NCBI RefSeq assembly: GCF_016124105.1
Contig: NZ_JADGMQ010000006.1
Span: forward strand, 1-64,000
DNA from: Aquamicrobium zhengzhouense
Lineage (GTDB): Bacteria > Pseudomonadota > Alphaproteobacteria > Rhizobiales > Rhizobiaceae
Direction of reading: 5' to 3'
Length of the DNA: 64,000 bases
The number at the start of each line of letters is the position of its first letter. The stretch's first letter is position 1. Positions 8,906 to 18,204 of the stretch are shown piece by piece. A model generated the notes under the pieces. The model saw only the letters and a list, made by a program, of their open reading frames with translations. It had not been told where the DNA came from and did not search any database. A program made the translations under genes and the position numbers.

Positions 8906-10008
8906 TATTCCAGTCCGTAGAGCTTGCAGGCATTGCCTGCCATGATCGCGTGCTTCAGCGCCGGATCGAGCGGCACCTTGAAAGCATATTCGGGGTGATC
9001 AAAATCCCAGTGCGGATAGTCGGTCGCGAACATCAGCTTGTCTTCGCCCATCCAGGACAGGATGTCGTAGAGGTCGCGGTTCACCTCGGGCTCTTCCATT
9101 GGCTGGGACGTGAGCCAGACATGTTCGCGGACTTGTTGTGACGGAGCACGCACGACATGCGGGACTTCCTCCCTCATCCGCTCCCATTCGCGGTCCATGC
9201 GCCAGCTGAGAGGCGGTAGCCATGCAAAGCCACCTTCCACCACCACCAGCTTGAGGTTGCGAAAGCGCTCGAAGACGCCTTCGAAGACCATGCTGGTGAT
9301 CGCGGTCTGCGAGGCATTCGAGAAGGCAAAGTGCTCTTCCAGATAGAAGGACGTCCAGCCAGTGCCGGTATTGGCACGGGTGCCATAGGCGGCCGAGTGC
9401 ATGCTGATCGGCAAATTGTAGTGCTCGGCGATTTCGTAGATCGCCCAGTAACGCTTGCGACCGGCAGGTTCGAGCATGCGCGGGGTGATCGCGATCTGCA
9501 CGAAGCGCTTGTCCTTGACGCGCGCTTCGATTTCCGCGACCGCCGAGTCCGGATCTTCCTGAGACACACAGATCGAGCCCTTGAGGCGCTTGTCGGCCTC
9601 AAGCCATTTTTCGATCTGCCAGTCATTCATGGCCGATGAAATCGCAGCGCCGAGGCCCTGGTTCATCGTCGCCCCGCCAGGTCCAAGCGCCTGCAGGATG
9701 CCGTAATCAATGCCGAGCGCGTCGAGAAGCTGTTCCTGCAGGAAGGCAACGTCGGAGGCAGGTGGCCCGCCAGCCGGTGGCCAGGCGTCGCGTCGCATGC
9801 CGCTGCCCGGAGTAATTCGCGGGTAGGGCATGGCGCCGTGAAGCGGGCTTGCGGTGCGGATGCCGAAATCGCGGGCATGTTCACGCCAGCGCAGCGGCAT
9901 GAACTTCAGCATTTCGTCGCGCGTTTTCATCGCCGGATGGATGTCGCAGTCGACGAGCTTCACCTTGTTGGCGTTGGTGAGGTCTGCTTCGCGGGTCATC
10001 TCGTTCAT
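8905..10008 (-). CDS. Amidohydrolase family protein (Amidohydrolase_2/ACMSD-like)
   Basis: A 367-residue member of the metal-dependent TIM-barrel family that includes ACMSD and other aromatic acid decarboxylases. The N-terminal metal site reads VDCDIHPA, a DxDxH variant, and the C-terminal metal aspartate lies in FATDYPHWDFDHPE. The ATG at 10008 follows a strong GGAGGTG site; a longer reading to 10206 would overlap the upstream gene. It starts one base after the stop of the homologous gene upstream. The substrate is unknown; hydrolysis and non-oxidative decarboxylation are both possible. Confidence 0.85.
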   Translation of the reverse strand: MNEMTREADLTNANKVKLVDCDIHPAMKTRDEMLKFMPLRWREHARDFGIRTASPLHGAMPYPRITPGSGMRRDAWPPAGGPPASDVAFLQEQLLDALGIDYGILQALGPGGATMNQGLGAAISSAMNDWQIEKWLEADKRLKGSICVSQEDPDSAVAEIEARVKDKRFVQIAITPRMLEPAGRKRYWAIYEIAEHYNLPISMHSAAYGTRANTGTGWTSFYLEEHFAFSNASQTAITSMVFEGVFERFRNLKLVVVEGGFAWLPPLSWRMDREWERMREEVPHVVRAPSQQVREHVWLTSQPMEEPEVNRDLYDILSWMGEDKLMFATDYPHWDFDHPEYAFKVPLDPALKHAIMAGNACKLYGLE

Positions 10009-10009
10009 G

Positions 10010-11101
10010 CTACACCTCCAGTCGCGGATAGGTTGCCAGCGCGTTTTCGCGCGCGGCGCGTGCGGCAAGCTCTTCCGGAAGGTTCGCTGGCCAGTAGGCA
10101 ACGTCAATGCGGTGATCGTGCGGATAGTCGCTGGAGAAGAGGAGCATCTCGTCGCCGCCAAGATGCGCAATGGCACGCGCAGCCTGCGCCGGATCCGATG
10201 GGCCATCGAATGGCTGCAGCGTCAGGCGGACCTGTTTGCGCATCAGGAGCGAAGGCATCTCCTTCACCCATGGCACCTCGATGCGAACACCGCGCCAATC
10301 CTTCGACATGCGCCACATCAGGCTTGGCATCCACGTAACACCGGATTCCGACAGGACGACCTTCATCTCCGGGAACTTTGCCAAGACACCTTCAGCCAGG
10401 AGGCTGCCGACCTGATTGGCAAAGCCCTGCGTCTGATGGACGAAGTCTTCAACCAGATAGCTGTTGAAGCCGCTCTGGGTCGGGGCGTGGCGATAGGTGT
10501 TGCCAGCGTGAATGTTGAGCGCAAATCCGTGACGGGAAGCGGCCTCGTAGATCGGCCAGAGATAGCGTTGGCCTAGCGGCTTGTCGTTCATGACGACCGC
10601 GAGAACCTGTACGAAGCGATGATCCTTGGCGTAGGCCTCGATCTCGGCGACCGCAGCTTCCGGATGCTGCAAGGGAACGATCAGCGAAGCGCGCAGGCGC
10701 GGATCGCGGTCCAGCCACTCGGCGGCGAGCCAGCGATTGGTGGCCTGGCAAAGCACCTGCGCCAGATAGGGGTCGAAGATCGCGTGAACGCCGGAGGTCA
10801 CGTTGAGGATTGCCGCGTCCAGCTTCAGCGGGTCGAGAAGCGCCTTTGCCAGCGAAGCGGCATCGCCATTTCCGGCGTCGGGCGCTGCCCGGTTCGGGCG
10901 CAATGTCTCCGGATAGCCGCTGAGTTCGAGATGATCGATCTCGCGCGACATGAAGATCTCGCGCCAGTAATCATCGACGTAGGGCAAGAGATCCTGACGC
11001 CGCGGCGAACGAGGGTGGACGTCGCAGTCGATCGCGCCCAGTCCTGCGATTGGCAACGATCCAGCGCGAAGATTTGTAGCGCTGGGCACAGGTGATGTCA
11101 T
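10010..11101 (-). CDS. Amidohydrolase family protein, paralogue of the next gene
   Basis: A 363-residue ACMSD-like amidohydrolase, first gene of the operon. It has the same DxDxH metal site (IDCDVHPR) and a C-terminal SSDYPHDHRIDVAYWP site. ATG 11101 has a TGAGGAGG ribosome-binding site. It is clearly a homologue of the following gene but too diverged to be a recent duplicate, so the two may form a heteromer or act on successive substrates. The divergent LysR gene starts 172 bp away and is the likely regulator. Confidence 0.85.
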   Translation of the reverse strand: MTSPVPSATNLRAGSLPIAGLGAIDCDVHPRSPRRQDLLPYVDDYWREIFMSREIDHLELSGYPETLRPNRAAPDAGNGDAASLAKALLDPLKLDAAILNVTSGVHAIFDPYLAQVLCQATNRWLAAEWLDRDPRLRASLIVPLQHPEAAVAEIEAYAKDHRFVQVLAVVMNDKPLGQRYLWPIYEAASRHGFALNIHAGNTYRHAPTQSGFNSYLVEDFVHQTQGFANQVGSLLAEGVLAKFPEMKVVLSESGVTWMPSLMWRMSKDWRGVRIEVPWVKEMPSLLMRKQVRLTLQPFDGPSDPAQAARAIAHLGGDEMLLFSSDYPHDHRIDVAYWPANLPEELAARAARENALATYPRLEV

Positions 11102-11273
11102 GTGTTTGACCTCCTCATGAGGCGGACAGCCACGCGCTCTCGCACAAACGGACATGCGGGCGCGCCTCCTCCAGCCGAGCCGGATTGTGACGCATTGATC
11201 TTTCGAAAAAAAGCCCCCATTCATGGAGAGAGTTTTCGCAGATCGCGAAAGAAGAAGCGGGTGAGCGACCGAT
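11102..11273. promoter_or_regulatory. Divergent promoter region, LysR gene / amidohydrolase operon
   Basis: 172 bp between the head-to-head starts of the amidohydrolase operon and the LysR gene. LysR regulators usually bind such shared regions, with T-N11-A type sites. I could not single out one convincing operator or core promoter by eye, so only the role of the region as a whole is proposed. Confidence 0.5.
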
Positions 11274-12179
11274 ATGGACACACTTGAGAACATGCGGACC
11301 TTCATCGCTGTGGTGCGGGCGGGCAGCTTTTCGGCAGCGGCGCGTGCGCTCGACACCGTGCCGTCGGTGGTCGCGAAGCGGATCGGGCAGCTGGAACATC
11401 GGGTCAAGGCCAAGCTGTTCAACCGTTCGACCCGTAGCCTCGAACTGACGGAAGCAGGCGCCCATTATGTTCGGCGGTTCACACCGCTCGTGGCTGACAT
11501 TGAAAGCGCGTTTCGCGAGGGATCGAGCCTTGGTCAGGGGCTGAAGGAACGCTTGCGCATCAAGGTTCCCACGACGCTCACGGTCAGCCATTTCGGCGAC
11601 ATGCTCACGGAGTTCCAGAAAAAGAACCCCGGCGTGCGGATGGAAGTGATGCTGATGGATCGCTCGGTCAACCCGATGGAAGAAGGCTATGACCTTGCCA
11701 TCGGCGCGCTGCCGGCGACTTATGCCAATGTAGTCGACATCCCGTTATGCCGCCTGCGGCGTGTCACCGTATCCTCACCGGGCTATCTCGCGCGGGCGGG
11801 GATACCCAAACATCCAAGCGACCTTTCCGAGCATTCCTGCCTCAGTTACCTCGCCACCGGCAACAGCTGGCGCTTCGAGGGCGCACAAGGTGGCATCACG
11901 GTCGACGTGCCAAGCACCTTTGGAGCAAACGACACCCATGTCCTGTTGAACGCGCTCGAGAAGGATCTCGGGATCGCGATCATGGCCCGTCACATTGCAC
12001 GTGACAGCATCCGGGCAGGGCGGTTGGTCGAGATCCTCACCGATTACGCGGTGCCCGACTTGTGGGTCCGCGCTCTTGTGCCCGAGAGTCGCCGGCACAA
12101 CCCTGCGGTTGAGGCGCTCCTGAACTGGCTGGTCGAAGCATCGCAACCAATATCGCCCTGGGACCGCGACGAAGCGTAG
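11274..12179 (+). CDS. LysR family transcriptional regulator
   Basis: A 301-residue regulator with an N-terminal winged helix-turn-helix (MRTFIAVVRAGSFSAAARAL at about residues 5-24, then SVVAKRIGQLE) followed by a substrate-binding effector domain. Its position head to head with the amidohydrolase/Rieske operon makes it the probable regulator of that operon, responding to its substrate or a breakdown product; this is inferred from layout. The similarity to LysR proteins of the CrgA/AaeR-like group is general and does not fix the ligand. Confidence 0.92.
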   Translation: MDTLENMRTFIAVVRAGSFSAAARALDTVPSVVAKRIGQLEHRVKAKLFNRSTRSLELTEAGAHYVRRFTPLVADIESAFREGSSLGQGLKERLRIKVPTTLTVSHFGDMLTEFQKKNPGVRMEVMLMDRSVNPMEEGYDLAIGALPATYANVVDIPLCRLRRVTVSSPGYLARAGIPKHPSDLSEHSCLSYLATGNSWRFEGAQGGITVDVPSTFGANDTHVLLNALEKDLGIAIMARHIARDSIRAGRLVEILTDYAVPDLWVRALVPESRRHNPAVEALLNWLVEASQPISPWDRDEA

Positions 12180-12218
12180 GGCTCGGAACACGAGCAGCTT
12201 CCAGTTGTTCTTCTATGC

Positions 12219-13061
12219 ATGAATGCCAAGCCGCAATCTCCTGCTCCAGCCACGGCGTCGGGCCGTGCGCTGCGGGATTTTGGTCGAGCAGCCGGTGGCG
12301 CGCTGATCTTCTCGTTGCCGATGCTAATGACGATGGAGTTGTGGCAGCTCGGCTTTTACCTCGACCGTGTGCGGTTGCTGGTGTTGGTGCTTGCCGCGCT
12401 GCCCATGCTCTTTTTCCTGTCGCGGCAAATCGGCTTCGAGGACACGCGTAGCTGGCGCGACGACGTCATCGATGCGCTGATTGCGCTGGGCGTTGCGGCG
12501 ATCACGAGTCTGGTTCTCCTCATATTGTTCGGCGCGCTGGGGCCCGGCATGTCAGCTGATGAAATCATCGGCAAGATCGCGATCCAGATGGTGCCGGGCG
12601 CAATCGGTGCGCTTCTTGCAAAGGGACAGTTCAGGGATACGGGCGAGGAAGAGGCCGAGGAAAAGGACGAAACCTATGGTGGCGAACTTTTCCTGATGGC
12701 CGTGGGGGCGCTGTTCCTCGGCTTCAACATGGCGCCGACGGAAGAGATGATGCTGATCTCCTTCCGCATGAGCGAATGGCATGCTCTGGCCCTCGTCGGC
12801 TTGTCACTTGGATTGATGCATGGATTCGTATTTGCAGTTGGCTTTGCTGGCGGGTCGCAGATCTCGCAGGACGAATCCATGTGGGGAGCTTTCATCCGCC
12901 TGACTTTGCCTGGTTATGTCGTGGCGCTTTCGATGAGCCTTTTCCTTTTATGGGTTTTCGCGCGGACCGACGGGCTTTCCTTCGGGGATGTGGTCATGGC
13001 GACCGTGGTTCTTGGTTTCCCCTCCGCGATCGGCGCCGCCTCCGCGCGCCTTGTGCTCTAG
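12219..13061 (+). CDS. TIGR02587 family integral membrane protein
   Basis: A 280-residue protein with about seven hydrophobic segments, beginning GALIFSLPMLMTMELWQLGF, which I recognise as the TIGR02587 family. Members are described as seven-span membrane proteins of unknown function that occur in a two-gene operon with TIGR02588. A charged, Glu-rich loop (EEEAEEKDE) lies mid-protein. The partner gene follows after 9 bp. Confidence 0.85.
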   Translation: MNAKPQSPAPATASGRALRDFGRAAGGALIFSLPMLMTMELWQLGFYLDRVRLLVLVLAALPMLFFLSRQIGFEDTRSWRDDVIDALIALGVAAITSLVLLILFGALGPGMSADEIIGKIAIQMVPGAIGALLAKGQFRDTGEEEAEEKDETYGGELFLMAVGALFLGFNMAPTEEMMLISFRMSEWHALALVGLSLGLMHGFVFAVGFAGGSQISQDESMWGAFIRLTLPGYVVALSMSLFLLWVFARTDGLSFGDVVMATVVLGFPSAIGAASARLVL

Positions 13062-13070
13062 GAGGCGGAT

Positions 13071-13475
13071 ATGCCTGATACGCCGGAAGAGCGCCCAAAC
13101 GAAAATCGCCCGCTGATTGAATGGATTTTTGGTGCCGCGTCCGCAATTCTCGTCACCGCCCTGATCGCCTTTCTTGCTCATGAGGCGATGTTTGCGGGCA
13201 ATATACCGCCGAATTTGGTGGCGCAGATTGTCGAAGTGGAGCCCCTGGACACAGGGACGTCGGTCAAATTCGCGCTGTCTAACCGCGGCGACGAAGCCGC
13301 TTCAGCCGTCACTCTCGTGCTTTCCGTTCCGGGTACCGAGGTAGAAGCGATGCAGAAAAGCATCGAATTCGACTACGTACCCGGCCACGCTATTCGCCAG
13401 GGAGCATTCATTGTACCGGGGGACGTGGCCGCAAAGGATATAGCAATTGATATTAGCGGCTATGCGGAGCCATGA
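13071..13475 (+). CDS. TIGR02588 family protein
   Basis: A 134-residue protein with one N-terminal membrane segment at about residues 18-40 (WIFGAASAILVTALIAFLAH) and an outside domain of about 90 residues with a beta-sandwich look (VEVEPLDTGTSVKFALSNRG). It is the constant partner of TIGR02587 and follows it by 9 bp. GGAGG lies just before the ATG. Function unknown. A membrane-bound pair with one soluble extracytoplasmic domain suggests a sensing or transport accessory role, but there is no direct evidence. Confidence 0.85.
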   Translation: MPDTPEERPNENRPLIEWIFGAASAILVTALIAFLAHEAMFAGNIPPNLVAQIVEVEPLDTGTSVKFALSNRGDEAASAVTLVLSVPGTEVEAMQKSIEFDYVPGHAIRQGAFIVPGDVAAKDIAIDISGYAEP

Positions 13476-13953
13476 TGTTTATGGATGGACTGATATGCGT
13501 GCATCCGGGCAATGGAGCAAATGCCGAGAAGCTTGGCGTTTATCCTGGAGTTTCTTGAATAAAAGTAGCGAACGGCGCTCCCAAAGCGGGCGTGTTTGCG
13601 TCTTGGGATCGGTGTCCTATATATAGTATAGAGTATAGGAGATTTTAAAATATCTAGACATCATACGACTGTAGCGAATATGGCCCTGGAAGTCGGGATC
13701 GATCCCGATCGATTTGGTGCCGCACTACGGAAAGCCAAATTTCCCCCACGCAAGGTTAAGCGCGATTGGGAAGTGAAAATAGGCAGCGATGACTATTCTG
13801 CGATGCGGAGCGTTCTGGTTACGCTGTTCCGTAGATCCGGTTAATTGAAACCAGGAACCCTGCTTTACCTGGCCGCGACCAACAATTAGAGCGCGATGCC
13901 CGATGCCTCGCTCAATCAATCACCACAATGAAACGATAAGTGGGCTGAGGAAA
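13476..13953. other. AT-rich gap between the TIGR02588 gene and tRNA-Thr
   Basis: About 480 bp with visibly lower GC than its surroundings, including the stretch TATATATAGTATAGAGTATA near 13617-13637. The only gene-like feature is one small ORF at 13680-13844. There is no strong terminator. It lies at the 3' side of a tRNA gene, a common integration site, but no repeat of the tRNA end was seen within it, so insertion is only a possibility. Confidence 0.5.
13680..13844 (+). CDS. Small ORF, 54 residues, unrecognised
   Basis: Predicted product begins MALEVGIDPDRFGAALRKAK and ends in LVTLFRRSG; it is basic and looks folded (helix, then a short strand region) rather than random. The in-frame reading continues upstream to a stop at 13629-13631. 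An AGGAG sequence at 13637-13641 sits eight bases before an ATA (13650), not before the ATG, so the true start may be non-standard or the gene may be decayed. It lies in an AT-rich island. I do not recognise the family. Confidence 0.35.
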   Translation: MALEVGIDPDRFGAALRKAKFPPRKVKRDWEVKIGSDDYSAMRSVLVTLFRRSG

Positions 13954-14029
13954 TGGTGCCGCTTAGGTGACTCGAACACCTGACCCCATCATTACGAATG
14001 ATGTGCTCTACCAACTGAGCTAAAGCGGC
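13954..14029 (-). tRNA. tRNA-Thr (anticodon CGU)
   Basis: Read on the minus strand, a full cloverleaf of 76 nt: acceptor GCCGCTT/AAGCGGC, the A-box like TAGCTCAGTTGGTAGAGC, anticodon loop TTCGTAA (CGU, decoding ACG), and T-arm GGTTCGAGTC-type sequence. The CCA end is encoded (13954-13956). Confidence 0.95.
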
Positions 14030-14222
14030 CCGCGTCGACCGGAGGTCTGACGAAAGTGAGCGCGTGATAGCTTCATTGGACGGGAAACACAAGGGGCAGT
14101 TTTGTGTCGCGCAAAATTCTCCTCCGGGTTTGCCCCATAGACTATTTCGATAGCTGCGTTACAGTTTCGCCACGCTCGTGCCGGGAGGGGCTTTCGGCAC
14201 GCGTATGATCTGGAGGAGATTC

Positions 14223-14729
14223 ATGTCAGACGTTTCGATGGTCGTTAACGGCCGTAAAGTGTCGGGTCACGTCGAAGACCGGACATTGCTGGTACACTAT
14301 CTGCGTGAGCATCTTGGAATGACCGGCACACATGTCGGCTGCGACACCTCGCAGTGCGGTGCCTGCGTGGTTCATATGGATGGCAAGGCTGTGAAGTCCT
14401 GCTCCGTTCTTGCCGTGCAGGCTTCGGGATCCGAGATCCTGACGATTGAGGGCCTTGCGGCAACAGCTGATGCGGATCTGCATCCGGTGCAGGCCGCTTT
14501 CAGGGAGCATCATGGGCTGCAGTGCGGGTTCTGCACGCCGGGCATGATCATGGCGGCAACGGACATGATTCGCCGACATCCCGAGGGGCTCGATGAGAAG
14601 ACTGTTCGCGCCGAACTCGAAGGCAATATCTGCCGCTGCACGGGCTACCACAACATCGTCAAGGCGATCCTCGCCGCGTCGGAGAAGATGAAGGGCATGG
14701 CCGAAAACAAGGAAACGGTCGCGGCCTGA
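14223..14729 (+). CDS. coxS: Molybdenum hydroxylase small subunit, 2x[2Fe-2S] (CoxS-like)
   Basis: Electron-transfer subunit of a xanthine oxidase/CO dehydrogenase-type enzyme, 168 residues. Plant-type cluster cysteines are C40, C45, C48 and C60; the second cluster uses C101, C104, C137 and C139 (CGFCTPG and CRCTGYHN). ATG 14223 has a GGAGGAG ribosome-binding site. It is the first gene of a three-gene operon in S-L-M order; aerobic CO dehydrogenases of the classical type are commonly M-S-L. No cox accessory genes are in the window. Confidence 0.92.
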   Translation: MSDVSMVVNGRKVSGHVEDRTLLVHYLREHLGMTGTHVGCDTSQCGACVVHMDGKAVKSCSVLAVQASGSEILTIEGLAATADADLHPVQAAFREHHGLQCGFCTPGMIMAATDMIRRHPEGLDEKTVRAELEGNICRCTGYHNIVKAILAASEKMKGMAENKETVAA

Positions 14730-14845
14730 TGTTTGAGCTGGGTGGACAGGGGAGGAGGGAACCCGATCGTCACTGATCGCCAGGCAAAAAAATGCCGGCG
14801 GTTCGCCCATACCCACAATTCTCTCGGTTCCGGAGGAGAACTTTA

Positions 14846-17200
14846 ATGGGAGTTGAAGGCATAGGAGCGCGCGTCGCGCGCAAGGAAGACAAGCGATTCA
14901 TTACCGGTGGCGGACGCTATGTCGACGACATGGTCGTGCCCGGTATGAAGCACGCGGTGTTTGTACGTTCGCCGCACGCGCATGCAGATATTCTTGGCAT
15001 TGACGTTTCCGCTGCCGAGGCGATGCCCGGCGTGATTGGCGTCCTGACCGGCAAGCAAATCAAGGCTGATGGCATTGGCAATCTGATCTGCGGCTGGATG
15101 ATCCACTCGAAGGACGGATCGCCCATGAATATGGGCGCATGGTCGCCGCTGGCGGTCGATCGGGTGCGCTATGCAGGGGATGCGGTTGCCATCGTTGTGG
15201 CCGAGACCAAGGGCCAGGCGCGTGACGCAGCCGAAGCCGTCGAGGTCAGCTATCAGGAGCGCGACGCCGTAACTTCAGCTGTCGATGCGCTGAAGCCCGA
15301 TGCGCCGCAATTGCATCCCGAGGCCGCAGGTAATCTGATCTACGACTGGGAGATCGGCAACGGTCCGGAAACCGATGCGGCGCTTGCTCGCGCAGCGCAC
15401 ATCACCAGGATGCACATCGTCAACAATCGGCTTGTGCCGAACGCGATGGAGCCGCGCGCTGCGCTGGGCGTCTATGACAAGGCCGAGGACCACTACACCT
15501 GCTGGACGACGAGCCAGAACCCGCATGTGGCGCGGCTCGTCATGAGCGCGTTCTACAATGTGGCTCCGGAAAACAAGCTGCGCGTCATCGCGCCGGACGT
15601 CGGCGGCGGGTTCGGGTCGAAGATCTTCATCTATCCGGAAGAGATCGTATGCCTTTGGGCCTCGAAGCGAACCGGCGTACCCGTGAAATGGGTGGCTGAT
15701 CGAACGGAAAGCTTCCTGACCGACGCGCATGGCCGCGACCATGTGACGGAAGTTCAACTCGCCTTTGACGAGAACCACCGGATGATCGGGCTCAAGGTCG
15801 ATACCATCGCCAATTTCGGCGCCTACATGTCGCTGTTCTCGTCGTCGGTTCCCACCTATCTCTACGCGACTTTGCTGTCGGGCCAGTACAATATCCCCGC
15901 GATCCATGCCAATGTGCGGGCGGTCTACACCAACACCGCGCCGGTCGATGCCTATCGCGGAGCCGGCCGTCCGGAAGCGACCTACCTTCTGGAGCGCACG
16001 GTGGAAACCGCCGCGCGCGAGCTTGGTCTTTCCCCCGCGGAGCTTCGCCGCAAGAACTTCATCCGCGAGTTCCCGCACCAGACCCCGGTGATCATGAACT
16101 ATGACGCTGGTGACTATGAGGCATCGCTAAGCGCGGCCATGCAGGCGGCGGACTGGGACGGGTTTGAAGCGCGTCGTTCGGAAGCGAAATCGCGCGGCAA
16201 GCTGCGTGGCATCGGGATGAGCTGCTACATCGAAGCGTGTGGCATCGCGCCATCGGCAGCAGTGGGCTCGCTTGGAGCAGGCGTTGGCCTGTGGGAATCA
16301 GCCGAGGTCCGCGTCAATGCGGTTGGCACGATCGAAGTGCTGACTGGATCGCATAGCCACGGCCAAGGCCACGAAACCACCTTCGCGCAGCTGGTGTCCG
16401 AACGTTTTGGCGTTCCGCTCGACAGCGTGTCGATCGTCCACGGCGACACGGACAAGGTGCAGATGGGAATGGGCACCTATGGCTCGCGCTCAGGAGCTGT
16501 GGGCATGTCGGCGATCGTCAAGGCGCTCGACAAGGTCGAGGCCAAGGCAAAGAAGATCGCCGCGCATCTGATGGAGGCCGACGAGGGCGATATCGTCATC
16601 GAGAATGGCGAACTGAAGGTCGCCGGTACCGACAAATCCGTGCCGTGGTTCCAGCTGGCGCTTGCTGCCTATACCGCGCACAATTTGCCGGGTGGCATGG
16701 AGCCGGGGCTGAAGGAGACAGCGTTTTACGACCCGTCCAACTTCACCTTCCCCGCGGGTTGCTACATTTGCGAAGTCGAGATCGATCCCGATACCGGCAT
16801 CACCGATATCGTCCAGTTCGTTGCAGCAGATGATTTCGGCAACATCATCAACCCGATGATCGTTGAGGGACAGGTACATGGCGGTATTGCGCAGGGCGTT
16901 GGCCAGGCACTTCTTGAAGGGGCGCATTATGATGACAGCTCCGGCCAGCTGCTGACTGCCAGCTACATGGATTACACCATGCCGCGCGCAGACGATCTGC
17001 CGTCCTTCCAGCTGTCGCACCAGAACACGCCGTGCCCAAGCAACCCGCTTGGCATCAAGGGATGCGGCGAGGCCGGTGCAATCGGCTCACCGCCTGCCGT
17101 GATCAATGCGATCACGGATGCGATTGGAACCAACGACCTGCAGATGCCGGCGACACCGCAAAAGGTGTGGGCCACGATCCGCTCAGCAACCCGACATTGA
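14846..17200 (+). CDS. coxL: Molybdenum hydroxylase large subunit, form II CoxL-like
   Basis: Molybdopterin-binding catalytic subunit, 784 residues, with the aldehyde oxidase/xanthine dehydrogenase hammerhead domain first ([23 protein letters not shown]) and the Mo-cofactor domain after. The active-site loop is AYRGAGR at residues 369-375, the signature of form II enzymes. True CO-oxidising form I enzymes have AYxCSFR with the copper-binding cysteine, absent here. So CO oxidation is unlikely to be its main job; a purine, aldehyde or N-heterocycle substrate is more likely, but not identifiable. A GGAGGAG site precedes ATG 14846. Confidence 0.9.
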   Translation: MGVEGIGARVARKEDKRFITGGGRYVDDMVVPGMKHAVFVRSPHAHADILGIDVSAAEAMPGVIGVLTGKQIKADGIGNLICGWMIHSKDGSPMNMGAWSPLAVDRVRYAGDAVAIVVAETKGQARDAAEAVEVSYQERDAVTSAVDALKPDAPQLHPEAAGNLIYDWEIGNGPETDAALARAAHITRMHIVNNRLVPNAMEPRAALGVYDKAEDHYTCWTTSQNPHVARLVMSAFYNVAPENKLRVIAPDVGGGFGSKIFIYPEEIVCLWASKRTGVPVKWVADRTESFLTDAHGRDHVTEVQLAFDENHRMIGLKVDTIANFGAYMSLFSSSVPTYLYATLLSGQYNIPAIHANVRAVYTNTAPVDAYRGAGRPEATYLLERTVETAARELGLSPAELRRKNFIREFPHQTPVIMNYDAGDYEASLSAAMQAADWDGFEARRSEAKSRGKLRGIGMSCYIEACGIAPSAAVGSLGAGVGLWESAEVRVNAVGTIEVLTGSHSHGQGHETTFAQLVSERFGVPLDSVSIVHGDTDKVQMGMGTYGSRSGAVGMSAIVKALDKVEAKAKKIAAHLMEADEGDIVIENGELKVAGTDKSVPWFQLALAAYTAHNLPGGMEPGLKETAFYDPSNFTFPAGCYICEVEIDPDTGITDIVQFVAADDFGNIINPMIVEGQVHGGIAQGVGQALLEGAHYDDSSGQLLTASYMDYTMPRADDLPSFQLSHQNTPCPSNPLGIKGCGEAGAIGSPPAVINAITDAIGTNDLQMPATPQKVWATIRSATRH

Positions 17201-17284
17201 GGGTCGGCGGACGGGACGGGCTGAACCGCCTGTCCCATCCAGACCGTCAGTTGTTCAGACAATGCGTTACCGGAGGTAACAACG

Positions 17285-18088
17285 ATGTATCAAACCAACT
17301 ACCACCGGGCATCTTCGGTCGCAGACGCGCTGAAGCTGCTCCAGGACGCTGAAGACGGCAAATTCGTGTCAGGCGGGATGACGCTGATCCCGGCGATGAA
17401 GACACGCCTTGCCGCGCCCTCCGACCTGATCGACCTGCGCCACATTGCAGAACTGAAGGGCATCTCGGTAGAGGGCAACAAGGTGACCATTCGCGCCGGG
17501 ACGACCCACGCGGAAGTCGCAACAAGCCGCGAGCTGGCAGCGGTGTGTCCGGCCATCTGCGATCTGGCATCGCATATCGGTGATCCGCATGTCCGTCACA
17601 TGGGAACGATCGGCGGCTCAGTTGCCAACAACGATCCGGCCGCTGATTACCCGGCGGCAATGCTCGCGCTTGGTGCCACCGTCGTCACCAACAGCCGGGA
17701 GCTTGCTGCGGAAGACTTTTTCACCGGGTTGTTTGAAACCGCGCTGGATGACGATGAAATCGTTACGGCTGTTTATTTCACCGCCGCGGAAACCTGCGGC
17801 TACGAAAAGTTTCCAAACCCGGCTTCGCGCTATGCGATGACCGGCGTTTTCGTGGCAAAGAATGGCGGTGATGTTCGGGTGGCGGTCACGGGTGCAGGTG
17901 GCGATGGCGTATTCCGTTCCGCAGACCTCGAAGCTGCGCTGGCAGCGAATTTCGACGCCTCTGCTCTGGAAGGCGCTTCGATCCCTGCAGAAGGGCTGAT
18001 GAGTGACATCCACGCTTCCGCTGAATATCGGGCCAACCTCGTGGTGGTCATGGCCAAGCGCGCAGTGGCGAAGGCGCGTCGCGGTTGA
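17285..18088 (+). CDS. coxM: Molybdenum hydroxylase FAD-binding subunit (CoxM-like)
   Basis: The 267-residue medium subunit passing electrons from the iron-sulfur subunit to the final acceptor. FAD-binding motifs are SGGMTLIPAMK near residue 31 and TIGGSVANNDPAADYPAA near residue 110, with the CO-dehydrogenase flavoprotein C-terminal domain after. It follows coxL by 84 bp, with GGAGG before the ATG. An intrinsic terminator lies just after the stop, so this ends the operon. Confidence 0.92.
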   Translation: MYQTNYHRASSVADALKLLQDAEDGKFVSGGMTLIPAMKTRLAAPSDLIDLRHIAELKGISVEGNKVTIRAGTTHAEVATSRELAAVCPAICDLASHIGDPHVRHMGTIGGSVANNDPAADYPAAMLALGATVVTNSRELAAEDFFTGLFETALDDDEIVTAVYFTAAETCGYEKFPNPASRYAMTGVFVAKNGGDVRVAVTGAGGDGVFRSADLEAALAANFDASALEGASIPAEGLMSDIHASAEYRANLVVVMAKRAVAKARRG

Positions 18089-18101
18089 ATACAGCTGAAC
18101 T

Positions 18102-18124
18102 CGGCGGCATCAGCCGCCGGGTTT
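18102..18124 (+). terminator. Intrinsic terminator of the coxSLM-type operon
   Basis: Perfect stem CGGCGGC/GCCGCCG with a 4-base loop followed by GGTTTT, 13 bp after the coxM stop. Confidence 0.7.
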
Positions 18125-18165
18125 TCCGTTGCAGGGCCGCCCGGATCCACCATGCAACCACCCGC

Positions 18166-18196
18166 CTTATCAAGATGTTATAGGAAACATGATAAG
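18166..18196. promoter_or_regulatory. Imperfect inverted repeat before the PLD-type gene
   Basis: CTTATC-AAG-ATGTT and AACATGATAAG form an inverted repeat with a three-base bulge in one arm and a six-base centre, ending 8 bp before the start codon of the next gene. It could be an operator or an RNA hairpin covering the ribosome-binding site. Unconfirmed. Confidence 0.35.
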
Positions 18197-18204
18197 GGGC
18201 GGCG

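Noticed and set aside
13476-13953. Integration of a mobile element at tRNA-Thr
   Set aside because: No integrase and no direct repeat of the tRNA end within the gap; kept only as a possibility in the findings.
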